Positions 17,886 through 26,455 are shown, numbered from the stretch's first letter. The stretch: 64,000 nucleotides of DNA from Paenibacillus oralis (GCF_003863965.1 NZ_RRCN01000001.1:4112304-4176303), one strand, 5' to 3'. The notes: a model not told the origin generated them from the letters alone. Made by a program: numbers and translations.

Positions 17886-19258
17886 CAGCCGTCCCTCCTA
17901 CGGAATTTGCTTAAATACAGGCAATGTTCGAGGATATGATCGATCGAGGCCTTCCCTTCGGCGCGGAGCGAGGGATGCTTGAAAATGGAGCGCCCGGGTT
18001 TGGCGTTGGCTTCAAACATCCAGACTCGTTCGTCCCGGTCGATCCCGATGTCGAAGCCGATTTCGCCGATCAGATGCTGATGATGCGACTCGATCGCCTC
18101 CGCCAGCGTAATGGCTGCGTTTTTCGCGTGCCTCAGCACCTCGTCGGCGCGTGAGCCAAAGGCACGATTGAGCGCCTGGTCCGGCGTCAACAGGGAGCCG
18201 CCGTTTTTCAAATGGGTCGTTACACTGCCTTTTCCGGCTTTTTTGGCGCCGATGCCGACGACAACCCACTGGTTTCTGCCGTTTTTGTGCATATGAAAAC
18301 GGAAATCGATCGGACAGCCGTCGATCTCGATCAGGCGGATGCCCTGCTGGGCGACATAGCCCCGCAGCGAGCGGCCGTGTCTGGCCTGCAGCGTTCGCAT
18401 CAGGCTGGCGAAGGAGTTGAACCTGAGCAGGGCGTTATGGCCGTTTTTGCGGTAACGGGCGTAATAGCCGCTTTTCGGTATATAGGAAAGGCGATATATC
18501 CCGTTGCCCAGGCTTCCGCTGTTTGGTTTGTAATAAACGAGCGAATGGCGGTCGAGCATATCCTTGATTTGCTCCGGGGTTGGGCTCATGATCGATTCGG
18601 GCACATAACGGCTGACCGTGGGGTCCCTTTCCAGGAGACGGTAAATGTCAGATTTGTTGAAGAAGCTCCAGTTGAAAAAAGGGATCCTCCGGCGGACAAA
18701 CCGGTCCCTGAGCTGATTGATCAAGGGCGATGTCTCCGCCCGGCGGCTGGGCAGCCGGTTGTACACGACATCGGGCAGCGGCACACGTTTTCTTACGAAA
18801 CGTCCGGCTTCGTTCAGGAAATACCCGTTGATGGTTTCGTTATCCCAGTTAATGTCGCGCGGGGTAAAAGCAAAAATGTAGGACATTTTGCTGCCTTGGC
18901 GCATTAGCTGCCTGATAAAGCCGGTACGCGAACCAAACGGGTTCGCGCGGGAGGATGCCGGCCCGTCGGACAGCACGCCGATCAGCGGTCCGATTTGCAC
19001 CTCGCCTTCCTGAAGACTGCGGAGATAAACGCCGCCCTGCTTCGGAATTTTGATGCCTTTGCGTACCCCGTTAGCCAAGTACAAGTGTTTGCCCGTTTTA
19101 TTGATCCGCTTGACGGCGGCGGGCACCCGTTCCCCGCCGAGTCTCAGATGAACCGACTTTTTGCCTGACAGCTTCAGGTTCTTCATTAATGCCCCGGACA
19201 AGTAGACGACCCGCTCGGGTTCCTGCGTGAAATGGACGTTGCAATAAGTCAAACTCAT
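17885..19258 (-). CDS. YheD-like ATP-grasp spore-associated protein
   Basis: A 457-residue paralogue of YheD size (B. subtilis YheD is about 453). An extra N-terminal domain of about 80-90 residues (LRLGGERVPAAVKRI, KGIKIPKQGGVYL, IQIGPLIGVLSDG) precedes the region shared with YheC. The ATP-grasp motifs are VYYKPNSGSLGNGIYRL (about residues 243-259), DFRFHMHKNGRNQW, and EIGFDIGIDRDERVWMFEANAKPG (about 405-428). ATG 19258 has AGGAGGATAAAATTC upstream. Confidence 0.88.
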   Translation of the reverse strand: MSLTYCNVHFTQEPERVVYLSGALMKNLKLSGKKSVHLRLGGERVPAAVKRINKTGKHLYLANGVRKGIKIPKQGGVYLRSLQEGEVQIGPLIGVLSDGPASSRANPFGSRTGFIRQLMRQGSKMSYIFAFTPRDINWDNETINGYFLNEAGRFVRKRVPLPDVVYNRLPSRRAETSPLINQLRDRFVRRRIPFFNWSFFNKSDIYRLLERDPTVSRYVPESIMSPTPEQIKDMLDRHSLVYYKPNSGSLGNGIYRLSYIPKSGYYARYRKNGHNALLRFNSFASLMRTLQARHGRSLRGYVAQQGIRLIEIDGCPIDFRFHMHKNGRNQWVVVGIGAKKAGKGSVTTHLKNGGSLLTPDQALNRAFGSRADEVLRHAKNAAITLAEAIESHHQHLIGEIGFDIGIDRDERVWMFEANAKPGRSIFKHPSLRAEGKASIDHILEHCLYLSKFRRRDG

Positions 19259-19281
19259 GAATTTTATCCTCCTAAACGTTT

Positions 19282-20394
19282 TCAGGGTTTGCTCAGAAGC
19301 AAATAGCGGGCGTAGGAAATCGGATTTTCAATCGATTTTCGGGCGCTTATCGGGTCACCGATCCGGAAAAACGAAGTCCGTCCCGGTTTGGAATTCACCT
19401 CCAGGATCCAAACTTGGCCTTCGCGGTCCACGCCGAAATCGAGGCCAAGCTCCGCCAGGCGGCCAAAACAGGTCTCCAAATATTCCGGTATCCGCAAGGA
19501 CAGATGGCGGATGGTTTGGACGGCGGATTTCCCGGCGGTTTCCCCTAGCTCCCGAATCAGATAAGGCAGCGCTTTATGCGCGGTGCCGCCGCCGTGAAGA
19601 TTGGAGGTCAGCGAATGCTTTGGACCGACCCGCACCGCCATTCCCGTTAAGCTCCATTCCCCTTTTTCGTTTTTTTGCATGAGAACTCGAATATCGAACG
19701 GCTCGCCTTGCGCGTTGTTTAACTGCAGATAAGGCTGGATTAGAAAGGGGCGGGCTCCGATAAACTTATCGATCCATTCCAGCCCGGCTTTACGGGAACA
19801 GAAACGCCGTTTGAACAACGTATTGCTGCCGCTCCGGCCGATAATTCCGATTTGTTCGCCGGAGTCCGCCAGCTTGACGTAAAGCGTCCTTCTGCCGTGC
19901 GTACCGTTTCGGGGTTTCAGAAAAACCTCCTTGTCGTGGGCTTCAAGCCATTCGGCAAGCCTCAGCGGACCTTCGTACAATGCGGTTTCCGGCAAATAGG
20001 GAGCGAGATCCCGGCATTTGCGCAGCGCCTGGTACACCGCCCATTTTCCCGCAAGCCCCCGCGTCAGATAGATATACGGATGCTTGTCGGCCAACTGGGA
20101 CAGCAGGCGATGTTTGCGCAGCTGCCCTTTGCGGTCATGGGTCAGGCAGCGGTCATAAATGATGTCAGGCCTGGGGAGCCATTTGCGGACCCAGATTCCC
20201 CGCTCAAACATGTAACCCGGAATCCCGTTTGCGTTGCCCTCCGAAATCGAAGGCAAACAAAATACATACACGCACATGCCCTTCCTTTCGCCGATCCGGC
20301 AAAGCTTGCGGCAAAAGGAAGCTTCAGCGAAAGGAAGCGGGCCTTCGCTTTCGGCGACAAGAACGCCGACGCTGCCTTTGAGAGCATGATTCAT
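19282..20394 (-). CDS. YheC-like ATP-grasp spore-associated protein
   Basis: A 370-residue YheC-size paralogue beginning MNHALKGSVGVLVAE. The frame is open 135 bp further upstream, but AAGGAGGAATCATCCG sits directly before ATG 20394, which decides the start. Motifs: VFLKPRNGTHGRRTLYVK (about residues 155-172), PFDIRVLMQKNEKGEW, VGPKHSLTSNLHGGG and LGLDFGVDREGQVWILEVNSKPG. It starts 14 bp after the upstream YheD-like stop. Confidence 0.88.
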   Translation of the reverse strand: MNHALKGSVGVLVAESEGPLPFAEASFCRKLCRIGERKGMCVYVFCLPSISEGNANGIPGYMFERGIWVRKWLPRPDIIYDRCLTHDRKGQLRKHRLLSQLADKHPYIYLTRGLAGKWAVYQALRKCRDLAPYLPETALYEGPLRLAEWLEAHDKEVFLKPRNGTHGRRTLYVKLADSGEQIGIIGRSGSNTLFKRRFCSRKAGLEWIDKFIGARPFLIQPYLQLNNAQGEPFDIRVLMQKNEKGEWSLTGMAVRVGPKHSLTSNLHGGGTAHKALPYLIRELGETAGKSAVQTIRHLSLRIPEYLETCFGRLAELGLDFGVDREGQVWILEVNSKPGRTSFFRIGDPISARKSIENPISYARYLLLSKP

Positions 20395-20408
20395 CGGATG
20401 ATTCCTCC

Positions 20409-21779
20409 TTAGAAGCCGGACAAATAGCGGGTGTATTCTATAATTCGCTTGACCGACGGGCGGATCTTTCCAGTGCCCATCGGGGTATTGTCGTTTTTGG
20501 AAGGTTTGGAGTTGACCTCCAGCAGCCAAACCCTGCCGTTTGTGTCGACCGCCAGATCGATGCCGAATTCCCCGAAATGAGCCGGCAAGTTGGCGTCAAC
20601 GCCCTGGGCGATGTCCAGCGCCGCCTTTTTCAATCTGGCGCCGACCTTGCTCTTCATTCCCGGCAGCAATGAACTGCGGGTACTCGCGTCCTTGACCGTG
20701 CTGAGCGTCCCTCCGCGGGCCAGATTGGACACGAAATGCTGGTTTCCGGCAATCCGGGCGACGATCGAGGTCGTGCTCCATTTGCCGGACAAATTTTTCT
20801 GGACAAGCGCGCGAAAATCGACCGGCCGATGATCGATCTCGATCAGGTGCAGCCCTTGCTGGATCTGGTATCTTGTCGTCTTCATTCTGCCGCTTAAGGC
20901 GGAGAAAAGCTTGGCGAGGCTGGGATAGGTATGGCGCCGCGTGCCGCCGACCTGAGCAGTAAGCGCCTGATAGGCGCCGCTTTCGAGCTTTGAAATGCGA
21001 ATGATCCCTTTTCCCAAGCTGCCTTTGACCGGCTTCAAAAAAATGATCGGGTATTTGGCGCACATGGTCTTGAGCATGGCATAGCCCCGAAACAGATGGG
21101 ATTCCGGCAAATAACGGAGCAGCGGGCCGTCTTTGGCCAGCGCGTCAAACACCTCGGTCTTATCGAGATATTTCTCGTTGAAAAAATGGCTCCCGTAGCG
21201 GGATTTTACTTCTTTCATAAAATGCTGTACGCTAGGTTTGTTCTCCAGTTTGCGGGATGTCAGCCGATTGTAAAATACGTCTGCGGCCGGCAAGGGGGTC
21301 TTTTTCCATTCGTCTTTGTGGAAGACCCAGCCGGACACTTGTTCGGAGTCTTTGCCGATATGCTCCGGCGTAAAAAAGTAGACAAACACCCCTTGCCTGG
21401 AGCATGCGTTAGCGAGTTCCCTGCAAAATGAAGTCATTTTACCGAAAGGTCTTTCCGGATTTTCCGCATCATCCTGGCTAAGCAACACGCCGAGCAAGGG
21501 GCCGAATTGAATGGTAGATGAATGAGGGCGATATATGAGCCGCAGCGGCGATCGCGGCTGAATTCCCATTTTCCTTGCAAGTCCAGCACTCATTCGAACT
21601 CCGTCGGATCTGATTAAAGGGATGACTTTTACACTATGCCGGAATGATCCGAAGGCCAGGAAGAGTGGAAGATCGGTCGGTATTTTCCACTGTTTGATCA
21701 GCATGTCTCCGAGCGCGAGGGTATCGTCTTCAAGCAGGCCCGGACCCATGATCTGTATCTTAATTTTTTTGGAGGGCAT
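20409..21779 (-). CDS. YheD-like ATP-grasp spore-associated protein (first gene of cluster)
   Basis: A 456-residue YheD-size paralogue starting MPSKKIKIQIMG. The frame is open to 21860, but GGAAGGAGATCCGCTAC before ATG 21779 marks the start. The extra N-terminal domain (about 1-90) ends with STIQFGPLLGVLLSQDD. ATP-grasp motifs: IFLKPVKGSLGKGIIRI (about residues 251-267), DFRALVQKNLSGKW, ARIAGNQHFVSNLARGG and EFGIDLAVDTNGRVWLLEVNSKP. As the first gene after a likely sigma-K promoter, it probably leads a six-gene transcript to 15131. Confidence 0.88.
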   Translation of the reverse strand: MPSKKIKIQIMGPGLLEDDTLALGDMLIKQWKIPTDLPLFLAFGSFRHSVKVIPLIRSDGVRMSAGLARKMGIQPRSPLRLIYRPHSSTIQFGPLLGVLLSQDDAENPERPFGKMTSFCRELANACSRQGVFVYFFTPEHIGKDSEQVSGWVFHKDEWKKTPLPAADVFYNRLTSRKLENKPSVQHFMKEVKSRYGSHFFNEKYLDKTEVFDALAKDGPLLRYLPESHLFRGYAMLKTMCAKYPIIFLKPVKGSLGKGIIRISKLESGAYQALTAQVGGTRRHTYPSLAKLFSALSGRMKTTRYQIQQGLHLIEIDHRPVDFRALVQKNLSGKWSTTSIVARIAGNQHFVSNLARGGTLSTVKDASTRSSLLPGMKSKVGARLKKAALDIAQGVDANLPAHFGEFGIDLAVDTNGRVWLLEVNSKPSKNDNTPMGTGKIRPSVKRIIEYTRYLSGF

Positions 21780-21855
21780 GTAGCGGATCTCCTTCCAAGC
21801 TAAGCTTGAGTCTTGGATGCAAGCAAAGACCGTCTGCGTCAAATGCATGTAATGC

Positions 21856-21882
21856 ATCATATGAGGACATAGAATCCTTGGT
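21856..21882 (-). promoter_or_regulatory. Candidate sigma-K promoter for the yheC/yheD cluster
   Basis: On the minus strand an AC pair (21882-21881) is followed, 17 bases later, by CATATGAT (21863-21856). This fits the sigma-K pattern AC-N16/17-CATANNNT. It is 77 bp upstream of ATG 21779, and a mother-cell promoter suits coat-associated products. The motif is short, so it is a candidate only. Confidence 0.4.
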
Positions 21883-21982
21883 GATTAACCCATGCCCGTT
21901 TTCGCGGGCTTTAAGGGCTGGCGATGAAGCGGCGTTTCCCGGTCCGGGCGCGGGCGGAAAGCGTAAGTCTGCGAGAGAAGAG

Positions 21983-22022
21983 TTAGGTAATAGCCTAAGA
22001 TATTAGGTAGTAGCCTAAGATA
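21983..22022 (+). repeat. Two tandem 20-bp palindrome-containing repeats before yheB
   Basis: TTAGGTAATAGCCTAAGATA (21983-22002) is followed immediately by TTAGGTAGTAGCCTAAGATA (22003-22022), with one mismatch. Each unit contains the inverted pair TTAGG/CCTAA. The second unit runs straight into the AAGGAGGAA ribosome site of yheB. This could be a tandem operator or two small RNA hairpins in the leader. Confidence 0.75.
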
Positions 22023-22036
22023 AGGAGGAAATCGGG

Positions 22037-23200
22037 GTGGCCGATTGGCTTTATGTAGTCATTAACGTGGTAGTGGCTGCCTTCGTGGGCGGAATAACCA
22101 ATCATTTTGCGATTAAAATGCTGTTTCATCCCAGAAAACCGGTACATATCGGCAAGTTCAAGATTCCGTTTACGCCGGGGCTCATTCCGAAGCGCCGGGA
22201 CGATATCGCCGGGTCGCTGGGCCGAGTGGTGGCGGAATACCTGGTTACGGCCGAAGGACTGCAGGAGACCGTGCTGCGGCCGGCCTTCCGCCAAAAAGCG
22301 GAGGGGTATTTGCGCGGTCTGATCGAGCGCTGGGAGGCAAGCCCGCTGACGCTTGGCGAAGCGGCCGTGAGGACCTGGGGCGAAGCGGAATGGGAAGCAA
22401 TGAAATCGCGGCTGGCCGGCGAAGTGCGGCGTGCGTCGGCGGCAGGACTTGAACACCTGTGGCGGCGTTACGAGTGGGACGGCATTCCTTTGAAACAGCT
22501 CGTTCCCGGCTGGTCGGAGGAAAACCGCAAGAAATGGAGCACCGCGGCGGCGCAAGCGATCCTGCAGGCGGTGGAGGAGGAGTTGTTGTCCGCCGGAGGG
22601 CAGCGCATGTTGTCCAAGATGGCTTCCGGCCTGATGGACAACGCCGGCGGATTTCTCGGCACGATGGCCGCGATATTTGTGGATGAGGATAAGCTGGTGC
22701 AAAAGCTGACGCCAGCCCTCGTCCGGGCGCTGCGGGGGGAAGAGACGGTAAGCAAAACGGCGGGAGCGATCGAAGCGCGGCTTGAGCTGTACGGAGAAAA
22801 GCCGGCCGCCGAGCTGCTTGCCGCCCTGACCGGGGAAGAGGCTTTGGACTGGCTGGCCGGGAAGCTCGGGCTTCTTCCGGTGGAAGCATGGATCGAACAT
22901 GCGGAAGAAACGCCGCTGCGGTCCTTGCTGGCCCCGTGGAAAGAGCGGGCGATCGCGGCGGTTCCCGCGGTGACCCTGCGGGCGCTAAACCTCACGGCCA
23001 ATGGAATCCCCGCCGCCATGCAGGCCGTGCAGCTGCCGCAATTGGTTGAGGAGCAGGTGCGGAAGTTTCCGGTGGAGCGCCTCGAGGAAATCATTCTCAG
23101 CGTGTCCGGCAAGGAATTTCGCGCGATCACCTGGCTGGGCGTTCTGCTTGGCGGGATCATCGGACTGTTCCAGTCGCTGTTGATGCTGGTGTCAAGGTAG
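22037..23200 (+). CDS. yheB: DUF445 membrane protein, YheB-like
   Basis: A 387-residue DUF445 protein. Terminal hydrophobic segments (about residues 4-24, DWLYVVINVVVAAFVGGITNH; about 362-384, AITWLGVLLGGIIGLFQSLL) flank a long amphipathic helical middle, the usual DUF445 form. KMLFHPRKPVHIGKFKIPFTPGLIPKRRDDIA (about 27-58) is the conserved family signature. The start is GTG 22037 behind AAGGAGGAA. B. subtilis yheB lies next to yheA, yheC and yheD, as here. Function unknown. Confidence 0.9.
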   Translation: MADWLYVVINVVVAAFVGGITNHFAIKMLFHPRKPVHIGKFKIPFTPGLIPKRRDDIAGSLGRVVAEYLVTAEGLQETVLRPAFRQKAEGYLRGLIERWEASPLTLGEAAVRTWGEAEWEAMKSRLAGEVRRASAAGLEHLWRRYEWDGIPLKQLVPGWSEENRKKWSTAAAQAILQAVEEELLSAGGQRMLSKMASGLMDNAGGFLGTMAAIFVDEDKLVQKLTPALVRALRGEETVSKTAGAIEARLELYGEKPAAELLAALTGEEALDWLAGKLGLLPVEAWIEHAEETPLRSLLAPWKERAIAAVPAVTLRALNLTANGIPAAMQAVQLPQLVEEQVRKFPVERLEEIILSVSGKEFRAITWLGVLLGGIIGLFQSLLMLVSR

Positions 23201-23246
23201 CATAAATTTCGGAATAAGAATAAAGTCAATTTTAGGAGGAATACAC

Positions 23247-23591
23247 ATGAGTATTTACGACAAAGCGCATGATTTGGCGGCCGCCTTGAAAGGCAGCCCG
23301 GAAGTGACGGAAATTACGGCAGCGATGAAGCTGATCGAAGCCGACCCGGAGAGCAAACGGATGCTGGATGATTTCCGCGTCCGCCAAAACGCGGTGCAGC
23401 AGCGGATGATGGCGGGGGAAATGCCGGCTCCCGAAGAAATGGAACAGATGGAGAAGCAGTTCGAGGTGCTGAGCCTGAACCTGAACATTCGCCGCCTGTT
23501 TGATGCGGAGCGCCGGCTTAGCGTAATTATCCAAGACATCAACAAGATCATTACGGACAGCCTGCAGCATTTGTACGGGGCGGGAATGTAA
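23247..23591 (+). CDS. yheA: YheA-like protein of the YlbF/YmcA family
   Basis: A 114-residue all-helical protein of the YlbF/YmcA/YheA family (IYDKAHDLAAALKGSPEV at the start; MLDDFRVRQNAVQQRMMAGEMP; a second helix bundle RLFDAERRLSVIIQDINKII). YlbF and YmcA form a complex that modulates RNase Y in B. subtilis; YheA itself has no assigned role. It is 46 bp downstream of yheB with AGGAGGAATACAC before the ATG, so the pair forms an operon. Confidence 0.9.
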   Translation: MSIYDKAHDLAAALKGSPEVTEITAAMKLIEADPESKRMLDDFRVRQNAVQQRMMAGEMPAPEEMEQMEKQFEVLSLNLNIRRLFDAERRLSVIIQDINKIITDSLQHLYGAGM

Positions 23592-23624
23592 ACGAAAAAA
23601 GGTTCTCATATTCTTTCGTTTCCC

Positions 23625-23691
23625 TTCATAGATTAGAAGAGAACAAGCGGACAGGCGAAGGTGCGAATCTCTTAATCTCTTAATCTATGAA
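23625..23691. repeat. Inverted repeat with 11-bp arms before a small membrane protein gene
   Basis: TTCATAGATTA (23625-23635) and TAATCTATGAA (23681-23691) are perfect complements separated by 45 bases. The right arm is about 18 bp before the start codon at 23710 and close to its GGAG. Confidence 0.5.
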
Positions 23692-23709
23692 ATAAAGGAG
23701 CTGCGAAAG

Positions 23710-24003
23710 ATGAAGACGGTAAAGAAACCAAACAAATGGAAGCATGTCGTTTATTTAATTCTGGCGCTGGCGATGCTCGTGTACGCGCTGCCGCTTATTT
23801 CCTTTGATCCCTGGGCCGGCTGGGTATCGCTGTTCGGCGCGGTATGGGCGGGTTTTGCTTTTCTTGTGATCGGAGCGCATCTGCATTTTTTGCTGGGCGT
23901 AAACGAAGAGAAACAGCGCGAACTCGACAAAATCCGCCGGGCGAAACTGCGGGAATGGGAGCTGAAGTGGCAGGAGGAAGGCGGGCGCGGCCAGAGTGTA
24001 TAA
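23710..24003 (+). CDS. Small two-helix membrane protein of unknown function
   Basis: A 97-residue protein with two hydrophobic segments (about residues 13-30, VVYLILALAMLVYALPLI; about 36-60, AGWVSLFGAVWAGFAFLVIGAHLHF) and a charged helical tail (EEKQRELDKIRRAKLREWELKW). Both ends are predicted cytoplasmic. I do not recognise a family. The start has AAAGGAGCTGCGAAAG. A terminator follows at 24066-24111. Confidence 0.65.
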   Translation: MKTVKKPNKWKHVVYLILALAMLVYALPLISFDPWAGWVSLFGAVWAGFAFLVIGAHLHFLLGVNEEKQRELDKIRRAKLREWELKWQEEGGRGQSV

Positions 24004-24065
24004 CGCCGGTTGCTTGGCAAGACGGCGGTTTCGATTGAACCATTCAGGGCTTGGGCTAAGAGAAA

Positions 24066-24111
24066 AAGGGCTTTCCCGACGAAGATGATGCTTCTCGGGG
24101 AGCCCTTTTTT
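24066..24111 (+). terminator. Rho-independent terminator
   Basis: GGGCTTTCCCGA pairs imperfectly with TCTCGGGGAGCCC around a 13-base loop, followed by TTTTTT. Confidence 0.85.
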
Positions 24112-24143
24112 ACATTATTCACAAAATTTCCGGCGAGGTAGCG

Positions 24144-24239
24144 GACGATGCGAAGGTAGAAGGGGAGGGGGAGAGCACGATGCGAAGGTAGAGAGGGGAA
24201 GGAGAGGACGATGCGCAGATAGCGAGGGGAGGAGGAGAG
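24144..24239 (+). repeat. Three imperfect 31-33-bp tandem repeats
   Basis: Units start at 24144, 24176 and 24207, each opening (G/C)ACGATGCG(A/C)AG(G/A)TAG and continuing with purine-rich AGGGGAGG-type sequence. The strand is strongly G/A-biased and no frame covers it. Confidence 0.65.
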
Positions 24240-24253
24240 GAATCTGGAGGCTA

Positions 24254-24436
24254 AGGGACACCAGAGCCGTTATTTACGGAAAAACGGAGGTTTGCAAAAT
24301 GTAACGGACACAGATGACCTTATTTAGCTCAAATCGGCGAGGGTGAACTCGTTTAAAGCGAAATAGAGTCATGTGTGTCCGTTAGGCTGGGAAATACCCG
24401 GGAAATGGGCGGATAAGGTCGCTGGTGTCCGTTAGA
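24254..24436. repeat. GTGTCCGTTA-type repeat cluster (family D)
   Basis: Four copies of a motif near TAACGGACACNNNTGACCTTATTT, in alternating orientation, lie at about 24254-24275, 24302-24325, 24361-24384 and 24411-24436. The middle two form an imperfect 24-bp inverted repeat. Single related copies are at about 38820-38835 and 51544-51570. The 662-bp gap 24004-24665 holds only this, the tandem repeats and hairpins. Confidence 0.65.
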
Positions 24437-24533
24437 GCAGCGTCCGCAGTTTAGCAAGAGCCCCGGCTTAGGAAAAACCTCGCCGCCGGCGAGGCCCTTG
24501 CCCGCGCAAACCCATACGCTCAGCGCAAGGGGA

Positions 24534-24568
24534 GGGATGGGTATGGGGTTCCACCCCATACCCATCCC
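24534..24568. terminator. Very strong hairpin downstream of ilvB
   Basis: GGGATGGGTATGGGG pairs perfectly with CCCCATACCCATCCC around a 5-base loop. It is about 100 bp past the ilvB stop. The minus-strand side has no T run, so it may end or protect the ilvB transcript without being a classical terminator. Confidence 0.5.
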
Positions 24569-24665
24569 CTCTTCTGTTCTACTACGAGAATCCTTCCCCT
24601 TCTTTCATGATCAGCAGTACCGAGTACTTCGGTTTTGCCTGCCGAGGCCATGCTTCGACCGGGAG

Positions 24666-26381
24666 CTACAGGTCGTCCTCGCCGGTCAGCATCTTGTCGT
24701 TGCTTTCTCCGGGCGGCACCATCGGGTAAACGTTTTGCTCTTCCTTGACGTTGAACTCCATCAGCACAGGACCCGGGATTTCCAGAGCCCGGCGAATCGC
24801 GAATTCGGCTTCCTCCACCGTCTGCGCGCGAAAACCGGGAACCCCGTATGCGCCCGCGAAAGCGACAAAATCCGGCGAGGAAATTTGCACGGAGGAATAA
24901 CGCCGATCATAGAACAGCTGCTGCCACTGCCGGACCATCCCCAAATAACCGTTGTTCAGGATAGCGATCTTAATCGGCAGCTTGTAGTCGACGGCCGTCA
25001 TCAACTCCTGGAGGTTCATTTGAAAGCTCCCGTCTCCGGTCACGCACAGGATCGGCCGCGTTTCGCTGCCTTGGGCGACCGCCGCCCCGATGGCGGCGGG
25101 GAAGCCAAAGCCCATCGTGCCGAGTCCCCCCGACGTCAGGAACGAACGGGGACGGGAAAATCTGTAGTGGTGGGCGGTCCATATTTGATGCTGGCCGACA
25201 TCCGTGGCTACGACCGCCCCGCCTTCCGTCAGTGTATCGAGCAGCTTAATGACTTCCTGCGGATTCAGCGCGTCCTTGCCGGCATCGGCGGGGGCGGTAA
25301 AGTGCGGGACTTTTCTTTGCCAGCCGGCGGTGCCATCCGCCCATTCGCTTCCTGGGCCACCGCAAGGCGAAGCGTTCAGCTTGGCCAGCAGTTCCCGGAT
25401 ATCGCCCTGGACGTTCAGATCCATGGGGATATTTTTATCCAACTCGGCGTTGTCGATATCGACCTGGATTTTCCAGGACTGCGGGGAAAACGATTTGGCT
25501 TTGCCGGACAAGCGGTCGTTTAGCCTCGTGCCGAGGCAGAGCAGCAGGTCGGCCTGATGGACGGCCCGGTTGGCGGCATAGGTTCCGTGCATGCCGAGCA
25601 TGCCGAGGTACAGCGGATGCCGGGAAGGGAAAGCTCCGATCCCCATCAGCGTGGTAGCGACGGGAATCCGCGCGCTCTCCGCGAACCGGACGAGCTCCTC
25701 GGCGGCGCCGGATGAGACCACGCCGCCCCCGGCCACCAGGACCGGCCGCCGGGATGCAGCAAGTTTGTCCCGGATGATACGCACGGATTCATCAGGAATG
25801 GGAGGAGCGGGCTGATAACCGCGGATCGAGGTTTGCAGGGCCGGAACGAGTCCGGTTTTGCCCGCCATCACATTTTTGGGCAAATCGATCAGCACCGGTC
25901 CGGGTCTTCCCGTCGTGGCGATATAAAAGGCTTCCTTCACGATCCGCGGCAATTGGCCGATGTCCGAAACGGCATAATTATGCTTCGTCACATCCATCGT
26001 CATGCCGAAAATGTTCACTTCCTGGAAGCTGTCGCGCCCGATCAGATCGGTGGATACCTGGCCCGTCAACACCACCAGCGGCACCGAGTCCATAAAGGCG
26101 TTGGCGATGCCCGTCACCGCGTTTGTGGCTCCCGGTCCCGAGGTGACCAGGGCTACGCCGGCCCGGCCCGTAACCCGCGCATATCCGTCCGCCGCGTGCA
26201 CGGCGGCCTGTTCGTGGCGGGTCAAAATATGCCGCATCCCGGAGCAGTCATAAAGCGCGTCATAAATCGGAATTACCGCGCCGCCGGGATACCCGAAAAT
26301 CGTATCGACCTTTTCCTCCCGCAAGCATTCGATCAACAGCTCCGCTCCCGTTTTAAGCCGCAATGTCTGGTTTGTACTCAT
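24666..26381 (-). CDS. ilvB: Acetolactate synthase large (catalytic) subunit
   Basis: A 571-residue thiamine-diphosphate enzyme joining two pyruvates to 2-acetolactate, for valine/leucine or acetoin. Landmarks: YPGGAVIPIYDAL (about residues 29-41), the cofactor glutamate in RHEQAAVHAADGYAR (about 55-69), GPGATNAVTGIANA, and the ThDP/Mg motif GDGSFQMNLQELMT (about 450-463) with NNGYLGMVRQWQ (about 478-489). Closeness to IlvB rather than AlsS is suggested by VRQWQ and the FAD-domain segments. No ilvN small subunit or ilvC follows, unusual for a biosynthetic ilvB and a hint that this is a second, stand-alone copy. AAAGGAAGCTAACG precedes the ATG. A possible FNR-type site lies upstream. Confidence 0.92.
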   Translation of the reverse strand: MSTNQTLRLKTGAELLIECLREEKVDTIFGYPGGAVIPIYDALYDCSGMRHILTRHEQAAVHAADGYARVTGRAGVALVTSGPGATNAVTGIANAFMDSVPLVVLTGQVSTDLIGRDSFQEVNIFGMTMDVTKHNYAVSDIGQLPRIVKEAFYIATTGRPGPVLIDLPKNVMAGKTGLVPALQTSIRGYQPAPPIPDESVRIIRDKLAASRRPVLVAGGGVVSSGAAEELVRFAESARIPVATTLMGIGAFPSRHPLYLGMLGMHGTYAANRAVHQADLLLCLGTRLNDRLSGKAKSFSPQSWKIQVDIDNAELDKNIPMDLNVQGDIRELLAKLNASPCGGPGSEWADGTAGWQRKVPHFTAPADAGKDALNPQEVIKLLDTLTEGGAVVATDVGQHQIWTAHHYRFSRPRSFLTSGGLGTMGFGFPAAIGAAVAQGSETRPILCVTGDGSFQMNLQELMTAVDYKLPIKIAILNNGYLGMVRQWQQLFYDRRYSSVQISSPDFVAFAGAYGVPGFRAQTVEEAEFAIRRALEIPGPVLMEFNVKEEQNVYPMVPPGESNDKMLTGEDDL

Positions 26382-26439
26382 CGTTAGCTTCCTTTCCGCT
26401 TGATTTTTGACAATTTTAACCGAGAAATGTTGAACCCGG

Positions 26440-26455
26440 AGTGACTCAAGTCATA
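26440..26455. promoter_or_regulatory. Candidate FNR-type site between ilvB and hemY
   Basis: AGTGA-CTCAAG-TCATA matches TGTGA-N6-TCACA at seven to eight of ten half-site positions. It centres about 41.5 bp upstream of the start expected from a TAAAAT box at 26418-26413 on the ilvB strand. It also centres about 42.5 bp upstream of that expected from TACGAT at 26478-26483 on the hemY strand. Either direction is possible. Confidence 0.45.

Noticed and set aside
21995-22900. 301-codon minus-strand frame opposite yheB
   Set aside because: Antisense shadow of the DUF445 gene.
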